A model generated the notes under the pieces. The model worked only from the letters and a program-made list of their open reading frames with translations, did not search any database and was not told where the DNA came from. A DNA stretch of 64,000 nucleotides from contig JAWPMR010000001.1 of assembly GCA_033344815.1 (NCBI GenBank), positions 3,334,136 to 3,398,135 of the forward strand, written 5' to 3'. A program made the translations under genes and the position numbers. Origin of the DNA: Paracoccaceae bacterium (GTDB lineage: Bacteria > Pseudomonadota > Alphaproteobacteria > Rhodobacterales > Rhodobacteraceae). Shown here one piece after another: positions 53,749-62,982 of the stretch (its first letter is position 1; each line of letters begins with the position of its first letter).

Positions 53749-55348
53749 TGGTCTGCTCCTCTGCCTTGTATGCTTCTTCCGACTTTTCTGCGTTGCCCAC
53801 CAAGATCGAATGCAGGGCCTCTCCGATCCACTTTGCGAGCAGTGGTGGAACGGCGTTGCCAACTTGCACATACTGTTGGGTGCGATTGCCTTTGAAGAGA
53901 TAGTTGTCTGGAAAAGTTTGTAGTCGAGCTGCCTCACGAACGGAAAGGCTACGACACTGCAGAGGGTCAGGATGAATGAAATAGTGCCCATCCTTTGAAA
54001 TATGAGACGTTATGGTGGTTGAAGCGGCATTCCACAGCTGGACGCGAAAACGGTCGGAGAACTTTCCTGTAGACCAGTTTTTGTGGTTTGGGGCCAGCTC
54101 GTCAGGGTAATTCGATGCCTTCGGAGAGCGGCCTGTCACCTCTCCAAACACGGCTGCAAAGAAGTATCGGGCCAAGTCCTCAGCCATGTGCCCACGAGTC
54201 TGATTATTCGCCAACCTGGTGAGCTTCTCGTCAACAAGCCAATCTGTGAGCTCTTTGGAGCACAGGTTGGAAATGCCTACGTCATCACTCTCTCTCGGTG
54301 GTATTTCGTTCATTTTCTGGAATTTTGTCAGATAGTGCTTTGCCGTGGACTTGAATTGGAGTCGTTCCGCCTTGGGCAACCCCGGGTCAAGTTGTGACAC
54401 CTTCTTCATTGCCGACAAAACGACCGCTCGCCACTCGGCAGGGCCATCTGTCGAGCGACTGAGGCCGCTGCGCAATATCGGCATGCCACCGATTGCATCT
54501 TTGACAGTCGCTTCTGATTTTCTTTTATCGATTAGATCAGCAACGGCTCGATCCGAAACACTGCGGGCCAGATCTTCGCGAACGCCGATGATGATTACAC
54601 GGTGCCTGGCTTGAGGAATGCCAAAGTCTTCTGCTCGTATCACAAAATCGCGTGAACGCGGTTCTGTGGTTTCGCTTTCAGATCTGGGACGAGGCGACGG
54701 GCAGAGGGCAAACAGCCGATACTTCCCTGCATGGCGCTGATCGCCCCTGAGGTCTTCAAGAACCTGATCGAAAATTAGACGCTCACCATCGATGGTCGAG
54801 GAGAGCATACCCTTCACATTTTCCATGACGAATGCCGATGGTTGCAGCCGGTCAAGTATGCGGATGTACTCTTTGTATAGAAAGTGTCGGTCATCTTCCT
54901 CGGCAACGTAACCTTTCTTGCCGTGGTTTCTGGCTCGGCCAACTAGCGAATAAGCTTGGCACGGTGGGCCACCGATCAGGATCAACTTGTCGTTGCTGGA
55001 AGTTCGAATCTGGTCCAGCCGGGCATCTAGCTGGGCGGTCGCATCCTCACTGCCAAGCTCATGTTGCCAAGCTTCGCTTTGCGCGCGCTCCCACTCTTCG
55101 GGAAACTGCTTGCTCCAGTCTGGTTCTGGGGCGTTGGTGTTTATGAAATTGTAGTAAGCTTCAGGAATGGCGCCGTTGAACTGCCTAAGAAAACTGCGGA
55201 GAAGAAGAGTTGAATGAGCGGCCGCTTCTTTCTCTATGGAAAGTTCAATTGAAAATGCATAATCTCCATTGTTGCCTCGGACATTGGAGAACCCCTCGGC
55301 GAGGCCACCTGGTCCAGCAAAAATGTCGACGACTGAGTAACTTGGCAA
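53738..55348 (-). CDS. DNA (cytosine-5) methyltransferase
   Basis: The 536-residue m5C methyltransferase has motif I DIFAGPGG (8-15), motif IV GGPPCQAYS with catalytic Cys130, motif VI VMENVKG, motif VIII ARHRVIIIG and motif X QVGNAVPP near 500. Between VIII and IX lies a target-recognition region of about 160 residues; the sequence it recognises is unknown. The start is TTG with GCAGGGA eight bases upstream; no in-frame ATG is nearby. First gene of the five-gene operon; divergent from vsr. Confidence 0.92.
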   Translation of the reverse strand: MPSYSVVDIFAGPGGLAEGFSNVRGNNGDYAFSIELSIEKEAAAHSTLLLRSFLRQFNGAIPEAYYNFINTNAPEPDWSKQFPEEWERAQSEAWQHELGSEDATAQLDARLDQIRTSSNDKLILIGGPPCQAYSLVGRARNHGKKGYVAEEDDRHFLYKEYIRILDRLQPSAFVMENVKGMLSSTIDGERLIFDQVLEDLRGDQRHAGKYRLFALCPSPRPRSESETTEPRSRDFVIRAEDFGIPQARHRVIIIGVREDLARSVSDRAVADLIDKRKSEATVKDAIGGMPILRSGLSRSTDGPAEWRAVVLSAMKKVSQLDPGLPKAERLQFKSTAKHYLTKFQKMNEIPPRESDDVGISNLCSKELTDWLVDEKLTRLANNQTRGHMAEDLARYFFAAVFGEVTGRSPKASNYPDELAPNHKNWSTGKFSDRFRVQLWNAASTTITSHISKDGHYFIHPDPLQCRSLSVREAARLQTFPDNYLFKGNRTQQYVQVGNAVPPLLAKWIGEALHSILVGNAEKSEEAYKAEEQTNVG

Positions 55349-55422
55349 TATGGACGTCCCTGCAGGAGTTAATGATTTCTAGCTGATTTCAATCACCCTA
55401 GAGGAGAAATACTTCAAGCGGT

Positions 55423-55893
55423 ATGGCCGATATTGTAAATACTTCAACACGTTCTCGCATCATGTCTTCGATCCGAAGCGCCGACACCCAGCCTGAGATG
55501 GCACTCCGAAGGTTGCTTCATGCTGCTGGCTTGCGCTACGGGTTGCATCGCAAGAACTTGCCCGGAAAGCCGGACATAGTGCTGACCCGCTGGAAGGCAG
55601 TCGTGTTGGTTCATGGATGTTTTTGGCATCGTCACTCAGGTTGCCACTGGTGTATCACACCTGCGACCAACAGCGAGTTTTGGAATGCAAAATTTGCAAA
55701 AAATGTGCAACGCGATCAACGGTGCGTTCATGAGCTTTTGGGGCTTGGGTGGCGGGTGGCGACAGTATGGGAGTGCGCGTTGAGAGGGGAAGACGCGCCA
55801 CGATCAGCGGACTTGATCCAAGATTGGCTGCGGTCAGACCATCAGCAATTTGAGACTGGCATAATCCGCCCCCAGTGTAGCTTTTCGTCGTGA
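55423..55893 (+). CDS. vsr: Very short patch repair endonuclease Vsr
   Basis: This 156-residue protein matches Vsr. It has TRSRIMSSIRSADTQPE at the start, catalytic Asp51 in GKPDIVL, and the metal/zinc site VHGCFWHRHSGC with the FWNAKFAKN helix. It repairs T:G mismatches that arise when 5-methylcytosine deaminates in the site methylated by the neighbouring methyltransferase. The 74-base gap to dcm holds the divergent promoters. Confidence 0.93.
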   Translation: MADIVNTSTRSRIMSSIRSADTQPEMALRRLLHAAGLRYGLHRKNLPGKPDIVLTRWKAVVLVHGCFWHRHSGCHWCITPATNSEFWNAKFAKNVQRDQRCVHELLGLGWRVATVWECALRGEDAPRSADLIQDWLRSDHQQFETGIIRPQCSFSS

Positions 55894-56094
55894 TTTCGTG
55901 GTGAGTCGAGGAACTGCCTGCCGTCTAGATTTTAAGATAGTATTTCAATGCAGTACCAAGGACGGCTCCTGACGATAATCGTGCAACTCCATGCCGCCGC
56001 TTGAAACACCAACTTGAGATAAGAGCGAGCCGCCAGTGATCTGCTCAAAGCACTTGCGGTATGACGTTGACAGAGACACGGAGCCAGAAGACCA
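55894..56094. other. Intergenic region before the WYL operator
   Basis: These ~200 bases separate vsr from the WYL operator. No gene was recognised. A TTGACA string at 56067-56072 could be a -35 element for the WYL gene, but no good -10 is in register. Confidence 0.4.
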
Positions 56095-56112
56095 TGACAG
56101 AACTTGTCACCC
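56092..56112. promoter_or_regulatory. Palindromic operator 1, upstream of the WYL gene
   Basis: The core TGACAGAACTTGTCA (56095-56109) is an inverted repeat of TGACA/TGTCA with a five-base spacer. The surrounding 21 bases match operator 2 (57149-57169) at 20 positions. It lies 46 bases before the WYL start. Confidence 0.75.
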
Positions 56113-56155
56113 AAGGTGTTTAAATTGGTTCTGGTTCTTCAATGGGGCGGCCATC

Positions 56156-57154
56156 ATGACGTTTTCGAAAGCAGCTGATCTTTTGCGTGTAGCTGATATG
56201 GCGACATCAAGCTTCGATGGCATTCTTTTGCAGGACGTGACCCGCGAATTTGACTGCGATCACCGCACAGCGCAGCGGATGATGCGGGCGTTCGAGGCGG
56301 TTTTTCCTCAAGTGGATATTTCGGAAGATGATCATCGACGTCGGCGCTGGCACATGCCGCGCAGCGATCCGCGATGGCTTCAGGCGCAAGGGATCCGCGA
56401 TGGTGAACTGGCCGCACTGGATATGGCAGAAAAACGTGCGCTGCATGATGGGGCATACGATGATGCACGATACCTCAGGGCACTTCGTGACAGGTTATTG
56501 TCTGCCATGCCTTCCAGTCTCGCACGCAGAACCGAGGCGGATGCCGAAGCCCTTTTGGAAGCCCAGGGATTTGTATCCCGGCCGGGACCACGCGTGATCA
56601 CCAATACGCAGTTGCTGGGTACGCTGACAGAAGCGCTTAGAGCGCCTTGGGAACTGACGATCTCATATCGAGGTGCCGAGGAGGTCCGGCCCCGCGAGAG
56701 GAGGTTGCATCCATACGGTGTTCTGCTGGGGACACGACAATACCTCGTTGCAAGGCCCGTTGATGGAGATGCAGTAATGCGGCGTTTTCGGTTGGACCGG
56801 ATTGAGCATGCGGAGATCACAAGTCGAAGTTTTGCACGGGATCCCGAATTCGACCTTGATGTCTTTGCTGCACAAGCCTTTGGGTCTTATCATTCAGAGG
56901 AGGAATTCGGTTTAGTCGCGTGGCGCTTTGCGCCCACTGCGGCACCGACGGCGCGCCTTTTTGTTTTTCACCCCAATCAAGAAATGACCGAGGACGCCGA
57001 TGGGTCTCTGACTGTGCGTTTTTCAGCCTCGGGATATTTGGAAATGGCCTGGCATCTTTATCAATGGGGTGATCAGGTCGAGGTTCTATCGCCGCCTGCT
57101 TTGCGTGATTTGATTTCCGCACATCAGCGGGATGACTTCCCGTCGTTGCCATGA
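56156..57154 (+). CDS. WYL-domain transcriptional repressor
   Basis: This 332-residue protein has an N-terminal winged HTH (about 8-60, with LQDVTREFDCDHRTAQRMMRAFE). The WYL domain (about 155-235) contains RRLHPYGVLLGTRQYLVAR, where WYL is QYL, and RFRLDRIEHAEI. A WCX-like C-terminal domain follows. This layout matches CapW/BrxR regulators of phage-defence operons. The start at 56156 avoids a long unlikely N-terminus. Palindromic sites precede it and overlap its stop codon. Confidence 0.88.
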   Translation: MTFSKAADLLRVADMATSSFDGILLQDVTREFDCDHRTAQRMMRAFEAVFPQVDISEDDHRRRRWHMPRSDPRWLQAQGIRDGELAALDMAEKRALHDGAYDDARYLRALRDRLLSAMPSSLARRTEADAEALLEAQGFVSRPGPRVITNTQLLGTLTEALRAPWELTISYRGAEEVRPRERRLHPYGVLLGTRQYLVARPVDGDAVMRRFRLDRIEHAEITSRSFARDPEFDLDVFAAQAFGSYHSEEEFGLVAWRFAPTAAPTARLFVFHPNQEMTEDADGSLTVRFSASGYLEMAWHLYQWGDQVEVLSPPALRDLISAHQRDDFPSLP

Positions 57155-57169
57155 CAGAATTTGTCACCC
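57149..57169. promoter_or_regulatory. Palindromic operator 2, upstream of the nuclease-helicase operon
   Basis: The core TGACAGAATTTGTCA (57152-57166) repeats operator 1 with one change in 21 bases. It overlaps the WYL stop codon and includes TTGTCA (57161-57166), which could serve as a -35 box for the downstream operon. The nuclease start is 54 bases after it. Confidence 0.75.
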
Positions 57170-57220
57170 TTAATGCCTAACTTTGATTAATGATAATTCT
57201 GCCGATTCTTGAGAGTGTTC

Positions 57221-59839
57221 ATGCGTATTGATCCTTTGATGACCGCGAGCCCAGCGACAGGAGCCACCCGTTTGGTGACCGACGAATTGCTGCGTGAGGT
57301 TTACTTGGCACCCCAAGCCGCAGAATGGAACCTTGCCGAGGCTCTGGAGGGCCGGGAAGCGCCTTGGGCCGAGAGCTTTAAAGCGGCGCGCACGGAGACG
57401 GTGCAGGCGGTTGAAGCTGGCCTCATTTCCGTCGCACGCACAACCAACGCTCTTGTTCCAGACGAGATTGACGTTTCGTGCCTGCCAGATGGCCGTGCCA
57501 AAACACATCTGATGGCTCTGACAAAGCTCTGGCGCGACATAGGGCGACTGCCGGAGCCGCTCGCGACATGGTCACATGTTGTTTCCAGCGCGGGCTCCGA
57601 TGCTCTGGAGTCACTCCCTGTGCTAAATGCTTCGCCGTGTTCATTTTCCGATGCGGCAGAGGTCTCGCTGGCTGCGACACTCGAGCGACATCATGGGTCG
57701 GCACCTGAGGCATCCCATGCCCAGTGGCGTGCGCGGCAGACACCAGCAGAGCCAACCGCAGCAGGCGCATTGGGCCAAATCCAAAATGCCTTGGGCACCT
57801 CGGCGCATAAGATCCCGCAGGATAGCACGATTTCCTGCTTTGGATTGCGTGACCCGCGTGAAGAAGCGCAATTCGCTGCCGCGCGCGCGCAGCGGATGCT
57901 GGATGATCAAGTCGTTGATCATCCCCAAGATATCGGCCTCCTGGTCCCTGATGACGCGATCTATACGGCGGCACTAAAGGACGCTTGTGATGATCTTGGT
58001 CTTCCCCTTTCAGGCGGCCCTCAAGTTCATGCCGCGCGGGATGTGACGGGCGAGTTACTGTCGCTTCTGTTGATCATGCTGTCTGCGCCAGCCCCCCGAA
58101 CGGCATTGGCATCCCTGTTCATATCACCCTTGATGACATGGCCGCGTGATGCTGGCCAACGCATGGCGCGTGAGATCATGGACTATGGCTGGTCTCGGAC
58201 GGCCTCCGCGCTTGATGGGTCAGCCCGAGAAATTGTGGATGCGTTGCGACCGTGCCAAACGCCAGAGCAGCTCTTTGCGCGGCTAGGCATGATTGCCAAA
58301 GCTTTGCCGAAGGCAGGACTGCACCCACGCATTGCGCCTTTGCGGGCGGTGACAAAAGACGGTTTGGATTGGCCGCTTCTACACAAACTGGCCGCACCGC
58401 AAGGGATACCAGCCTCGGGGCATGATCGCTTTGTGGAAGGGCTCTCACTTTTCACCGAAACCAGCCTTCCTTGGCGGCCTGCGCGTCAACTCATTGCCTT
58501 GGGGCTGACCGGGCGCCATTGGCCACGCCTTCCAGGGTCTGATCCATTTTTCACCGAGGCTGAAGTTGCCTTGATACGCGACAAGACAGGTCTGGAGTTC
58601 AAAGGTCGCCGTGAGAAACTGGCACGGGGCATGGAGCTCTTTCGCCGCCAGCTTTGTGCCGCAACAGAGGGGCTGACCCTCTTGGCGCCGGCGATGGATA
58701 TGCGCGGTGAGCGTTTGTCGCCCTCAACCGGCCTGGCCTTGATTTCACATGTGCTTGGCGCGGAAAAGCCCGCAGATCTGGTGCAAAACCTCCGCTCGAT
58801 GCCGCGTGAGACATGGCCAGTTTCACACCATTTGCCCGACGTCTTGCCAAACGGCGGTACCCCGGTTCTGCCTGAAGATGGGATACTCCATCTCAACCTT
58901 GGTCTTGGGACGCCAGACAAACCCGGTCTCGACCTGCTGCGATTGCGCCATGATGACAATGGGCAGGTGGCACCCCAATCACCGTCGCGCCTAGAAACCT
59001 TGCTTGTCAGTCCGCTGGCATGGCTCCTTGAAGAACTCGACGCAAAGGATCGCACTTGGGCACCTGAAGCTTTGGATGTGATGATCATGGGCACGCTCAT
59101 CCATCAGGTTCTCGAGGATGCCTTTCCCGAAAATACGCCTGTTCCGTCAACTGATGTGCTCCAGGACAAGATCCCAGGTATTCTGGAGGCCGCAATTGCC
59201 CGCCATGCGCGTTGGCTCTCGGGACCATCTTGGGCGACCGAACGCCAAACTCTTTTGCGCGAGGCGCGGGATGTCGTCCAATCATGGTCCGGGTTTTTGG
59301 CGGCAGCTGGTGCGGAGATTTTGCAAAACGAGATCGCACTCAGTGGCGATCATGGCGGATTGATATTGCGTGGGAAGGCTGATTGCCTTTTGCGACTGCC
59401 CGACGGACGTATTTTGGTGGTGGACCACAAAAGATCGAGCGCGCCCAATCGGCGTGATCGAATGTCAAAGGGATGGGACCTTCAAGTCGCGCTCTATAGG
59501 GCCATGCTGGAGCGCCCAAGTGAGGATACGGCTCTCACGCGTTTGATAGAGGGCGGCGCGCAGATCGTGACCGCTTATCACACGACACGTGATGCGTCTG
59601 TGCTGGCAGACGCCACTGGCGGTGGTCTGCCACGTGTTGAGGCTGCACAGCGTGATGTCTCGGCAGAGGCAATGGCACATCTCGCGGGTACTGTCGTGGA
59701 GGTCGGAGCGGGGACAGTGCGTCTGAACCGGGTCGGAGATGTTAAACGGTTTGAGAAGGAACGCGGGATCAAAGCTTACGCCTTGGAAGAAAACCCCTTG
59801 GTTGCTGCCTTTACTCTACCTGAGGAGGATACCGCATGA
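57221..59839 (+). CDS. AddB-like PD-(D/E)XK nuclease
   Basis: This 872-residue protein resembles AddB: FGLRDPREEAQFAAARAQRML with DIGLLVPDD in the middle and a C-terminal RecB-type nuclease domain. In that domain the His is in MGTLIHQVLED, then GKADCLL (about 716), VVDHKRS (about 734) and GWDLQVALYRAM. No Walker A is visible, so the helicase part is inactive. The four Cys of the AddB iron-sulphur cluster were not seen. The ATG at 57221 was chosen over a TTG four codons earlier. The stop overlaps the helicase start. Confidence 0.8.
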   Translation: MRIDPLMTASPATGATRLVTDELLREVYLAPQAAEWNLAEALEGREAPWAESFKAARTETVQAVEAGLISVARTTNALVPDEIDVSCLPDGRAKTHLMALTKLWRDIGRLPEPLATWSHVVSSAGSDALESLPVLNASPCSFSDAAEVSLAATLERHHGSAPEASHAQWRARQTPAEPTAAGALGQIQNALGTSAHKIPQDSTISCFGLRDPREEAQFAAARAQRMLDDQVVDHPQDIGLLVPDDAIYTAALKDACDDLGLPLSGGPQVHAARDVTGELLSLLLIMLSAPAPRTALASLFISPLMTWPRDAGQRMAREIMDYGWSRTASALDGSAREIVDALRPCQTPEQLFARLGMIAKALPKAGLHPRIAPLRAVTKDGLDWPLLHKLAAPQGIPASGHDRFVEGLSLFTETSLPWRPARQLIALGLTGRHWPRLPGSDPFFTEAEVALIRDKTGLEFKGRREKLARGMELFRRQLCAATEGLTLLAPAMDMRGERLSPSTGLALISHVLGAEKPADLVQNLRSMPRETWPVSHHLPDVLPNGGTPVLPEDGILHLNLGLGTPDKPGLDLLRLRHDDNGQVAPQSPSRLETLLVSPLAWLLEELDAKDRTWAPEALDVMIMGTLIHQVLEDAFPENTPVPSTDVLQDKIPGILEAAIARHARWLSGPSWATERQTLLREARDVVQSWSGFLAAAGAEILQNEIALSGDHGGLILRGKADCLLRLPDGRILVVDHKRSSAPNRRDRMSKGWDLQVALYRAMLERPSEDTALTRLIEGGAQIVTAYHTTRDASVLADATGGGLPRVEAAQRDVSAEAMAHLAGTVVEVGAGTVRLNRVGDVKRFEKERGIKAYALEENPLVAAFTLPEEDTA

Positions 59840-62800
59840 CCCATTTGTCTCTCGTTCCCGCTGGCGCAGGTGCCGGTAAGACCCATCATATCAAAGAGAC
59901 TCTGGCAGATTGGGTTGCAAGGGATGAAATTGCTGCGAGCAAGATTCTCGCCGTTACCTTCACCGAGGCAGCCGCTTCAGAAATGCGGGATCGTGTTCGC
60001 GGGGAATTGATGGTGCGCGGTCGAATCCAAGACGCATTGGAAATTGACCGTGCTTATATGGGCACCATTCACGCCTTGGGTCAGCGCCTTCTGACTGAAC
60101 ATGCCTTTGCGGCAGGACGGTCTCCTGAAAGCCGCCTTTTGAGTGAGCCTGAGCGCGACTTGCTGATCCGGTTGGAGATGTCGCGTTGCGAGGCTTTGAA
60201 GCCGCTGATGGCGGATTTGGGGCGTTTTGGGTATGCTTGGGACCCGCAGACGGGTTTGAGCGCGGAGGATAAATTCCGCGCCAAGTTGCTGCAAACTGTC
60301 GATCTTATTCGCAGTTTGGGTGATCGTGGCGCGGCAAAGGACATTGTGAACACGGCACTTACGGCCCTGACAGAGGGCTATGGCGCTTGTGAGGCTGATG
60401 GCGGGCCAATGACGAAAGACCTCCACCTCGCCGTCCTAGCACTTCTGGATGCGTTTCCCGACAATCTTGCACCTTTTTTTGCCACCACAAAGACTGTCGC
60501 TGATACGTTCTCAAAAAATTACAAGGAGTTGCGCCGAGCAGCAGAGGATGGGGCGTTGGAGCGTGATTGGGCGTTGTGGCAAAAACTGCGTCAGCTCCGG
60601 CTTTCTAATTCTCGTTCCAAGACGCCCGACGGGTATGACGCGCTGGCTGAATCTGTCATCAGCGCGGCTGACGCATTGCCGCGCCATCCGGGCCCACTGG
60701 CAGACGCTTGCGCGCATCTTACCGCACTCGTGACCGGGGCACAGGAGGTGCTTGAAGCTTATCAGAGAGCAAAGCGTGAAGCGGGCCTCATCGACTACGC
60801 CGATATGATTGTGGAGGCAGAAACTCTGCTCAGAACACGGCCAGAAATTTTGCAGGCGGTCATGGGTGAGATCGATTGCGTTGTCATCGATGAGTTTCAG
60901 GACACCAATCCGGTGCAGTTCGCCTTGCTTTGGCGACTTGCGCGTAGCGCCAAACGCGCGCTGATTGTTGGCGATACCAAGCAGTCCATCATGGGGTTTC
61001 AGGGAGCTGATGCGCGCCTCTCTGCAGCGTTGCAATCGGCGAACCCGGATGTGATCGCGCCGTTGGATCGCAATTGGCGCTCTGATCCGCGAATTATGGA
61101 TGTGGTCAACACGCTTGGTCCTGTTCTGTTTCCGGGCGGCTACGATCCATTGACCCCGCAGCGCGCTGTCACCGGTGAGACGGCCCTTGAAGTTATCAAG
61201 CTGCCAAGCAGTGCGTTCACGAAAGGGCCCGAATGCATTGCCAACCGCATCGCTGACATTCTGTCGGAGGGCACACAGGTATTTGACAAAGTATCTGAAA
61301 ACCTGCGCGCGGCCCAACCCAATGACATTGCGGTGCTGTGCTATACACACGGTCACGCGAGCCAGGTCGCGGCCGCATTGGAAGCACATGGCCTGCCCGT
61401 GCGCATCCAGCAAGATGGATGGCTCGGAGCAGCGGCGATGCGCGCTGCCCGTGCTGCGCTGGCCTATGCCGCCGACCCAAGTGATTGCCATGCCGCCCTC
61501 ACTTGGCTCACGCTCGGCCCACCGCAAGTGGCGTTGGAGGAAGCTCTTAGAAATGCTGCCGACGGTGTGCTGGACACGCATATAGCCTTAGAGACATTGC
61601 GGCTCTTGAAACTGGAAATTGAGGCGCTCCCGATCGCAGATGCGATGGCTGCAGTGATACGGGCGACTTGTTTGCGGGACTGGGCTGCTGGGTTGCAGTC
61701 ACCCGCCCAAGCTTTGGCAGATATTGCTCGGCTTGAGGCAGAGGCCCAGGACTTCGACCGGATGGTGCCCGGCCTGCGCGCTGCCGCTGGCTATCATGGC
61801 AACAGTCTGCAGGTCTTTTTGGGATGGATTGCGGGTCAGACGGAAAAAGACTGGAATCGTCACCCCAATCCCGATGCCTGGTCAGGCACGGGTATCGAGG
61901 TATGTACGTGGCATGCTGCGAAAGGGCGCGAATGGCCTATCACTGTTGTCGCGGGACTGGATCAGAAGATTGCTGAACGCGCCGGTACGTTGCGCGCTGA
62001 GTTCGAGCGTTTTGACGATTTGGATCAAGTGCTGGATCATGCAGGCCTTAGCTATTTTCCTGATTTTGACGCACCGGAAAGCCAACAGGTGTTTTCCGAT
62101 GCACAGCATCCTCACGACGGACAGGAATCCGCCCGAAAACTCTATGTGGCACTGACCCGCGCGCGCGACAGGCTCATTCTTGTACTGCCAAAAGAGCGGA
62201 CGACCTCACGCGAGCGGCCGGAACGGATGGTGGACGTGCTCCGCGACAAGGGTGGTTTAGTGACACATGAGACTGGGCTCACCCTTAGTGGGCGCGCTTT
62301 TCCTACACGCATAAGTGACGGGATCGCAGCGGAACCTGACAGGACGGAGGTATCGGACGAAATGGTGCATGCGGGCTTTGGAGCCCGTCGCGCAAGCGAC
62401 GCTACTCCAAAAACGGTTTGGCGGCGCAGCCCATCGACTTTGGAAGCGGCGCAAGACTTCACCAGCAACCCTTTGACAACAATCGATCTTGGCGCGCCGG
62501 TGACGGACACACGGATGGTGGCTGCAACGATGCGGGGTACAGCCTGGCATCTGGCATTGCGCGTCTTGATACAGCACCCTCACAGAGTCGAACACTTGCG
62601 CGCCGCGACGGGTCTTTCCGAGGCAACGCTCACGGAGATCGGGGCACAGGCTGCCCTCCTGACGGCATGGTTGAGCGAGCGTGGTTATGATCGACTGCAT
62701 TTTGAACTTCCTCTGCAAGAGATCGCCTCAGACGGCTCCGAGACAAACGCCATTGTCGATTGCGTCGCCGAGGGTCCTTCAGGTGTGCTGATCATTGATC

Positions 62801-62982
62801 ACAAATCTGGGGCTTGTCCTGATCCAGAGACACGTTTCGCCACGTATTTACCTCAGCTTACAGCCTATGCGGACCTAGTGCGCCAAAACTGGCCAGAAAA
62901 GCGGCTAGACGGCGTCGTGATCAATTGGATGAGCGAAGGGACACTGTCGGTTTCCCCTGTTGCGCAGGAGGAACGCGTCTGA
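59836..62982 (+). CDS. AddA-like UvrD helicase-nuclease
   Basis: This 1048-residue SF1 helicase has Walker A AGAGAGKT (9-16), Walker B VIDEFQDTNP near 350, and GDTKQSIMGFQGADARL near 378. Later motifs include WHAAKGREWP and YVALTRARDRL. A C-terminal RecB-type nuclease has MRGTAWHLALR, IVDC, LIIDHKSG near 988 and YLPQLTAYADLV. It pairs with the AddB-like protein upstream, with which it overlaps by four bases. It is probably a defence homologue rather than the housekeeping AddAB. Confidence 0.88.
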   Translation: MTHLSLVPAGAGAGKTHHIKETLADWVARDEIAASKILAVTFTEAAASEMRDRVRGELMVRGRIQDALEIDRAYMGTIHALGQRLLTEHAFAAGRSPESRLLSEPERDLLIRLEMSRCEALKPLMADLGRFGYAWDPQTGLSAEDKFRAKLLQTVDLIRSLGDRGAAKDIVNTALTALTEGYGACEADGGPMTKDLHLAVLALLDAFPDNLAPFFATTKTVADTFSKNYKELRRAAEDGALERDWALWQKLRQLRLSNSRSKTPDGYDALAESVISAADALPRHPGPLADACAHLTALVTGAQEVLEAYQRAKREAGLIDYADMIVEAETLLRTRPEILQAVMGEIDCVVIDEFQDTNPVQFALLWRLARSAKRALIVGDTKQSIMGFQGADARLSAALQSANPDVIAPLDRNWRSDPRIMDVVNTLGPVLFPGGYDPLTPQRAVTGETALEVIKLPSSAFTKGPECIANRIADILSEGTQVFDKVSENLRAAQPNDIAVLCYTHGHASQVAAALEAHGLPVRIQQDGWLGAAAMRAARAALAYAADPSDCHAALTWLTLGPPQVALEEALRNAADGVLDTHIALETLRLLKLEIEALPIADAMAAVIRATCLRDWAAGLQSPAQALADIARLEAEAQDFDRMVPGLRAAAGYHGNSLQVFLGWIAGQTEKDWNRHPNPDAWSGTGIEVCTWHAAKGREWPITVVAGLDQKIAERAGTLRAEFERFDDLDQVLDHAGLSYFPDFDAPESQQVFSDAQHPHDGQESARKLYVALTRARDRLILVLPKERTTSRERPERMVDVLRDKGGLVTHETGLTLSGRAFPTRISDGIAAEPDRTEVSDEMVHAGFGARRASDATPKTVWRRSPSTLEAAQDFTSNPLTTIDLGAPVTDTRMVAATMRGTAWHLALRVLIQHPHRVEHLRAATGLSEATLTEIGAQAALLTAWLSERGYDRLHFELPLQEIASDGSETNAIVDCVAEGPSGVLIIDHKSGACPDPETRFATYLPQLTAYADLVRQNWPEKRLDGVVINWMSEGTLSVSPVAQEERV

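Noticed and set aside
60511-61581. 356-codon minus-strand reading
   Set aside because: Antisense to the UvrD helicase gene, whose motifs are intact.
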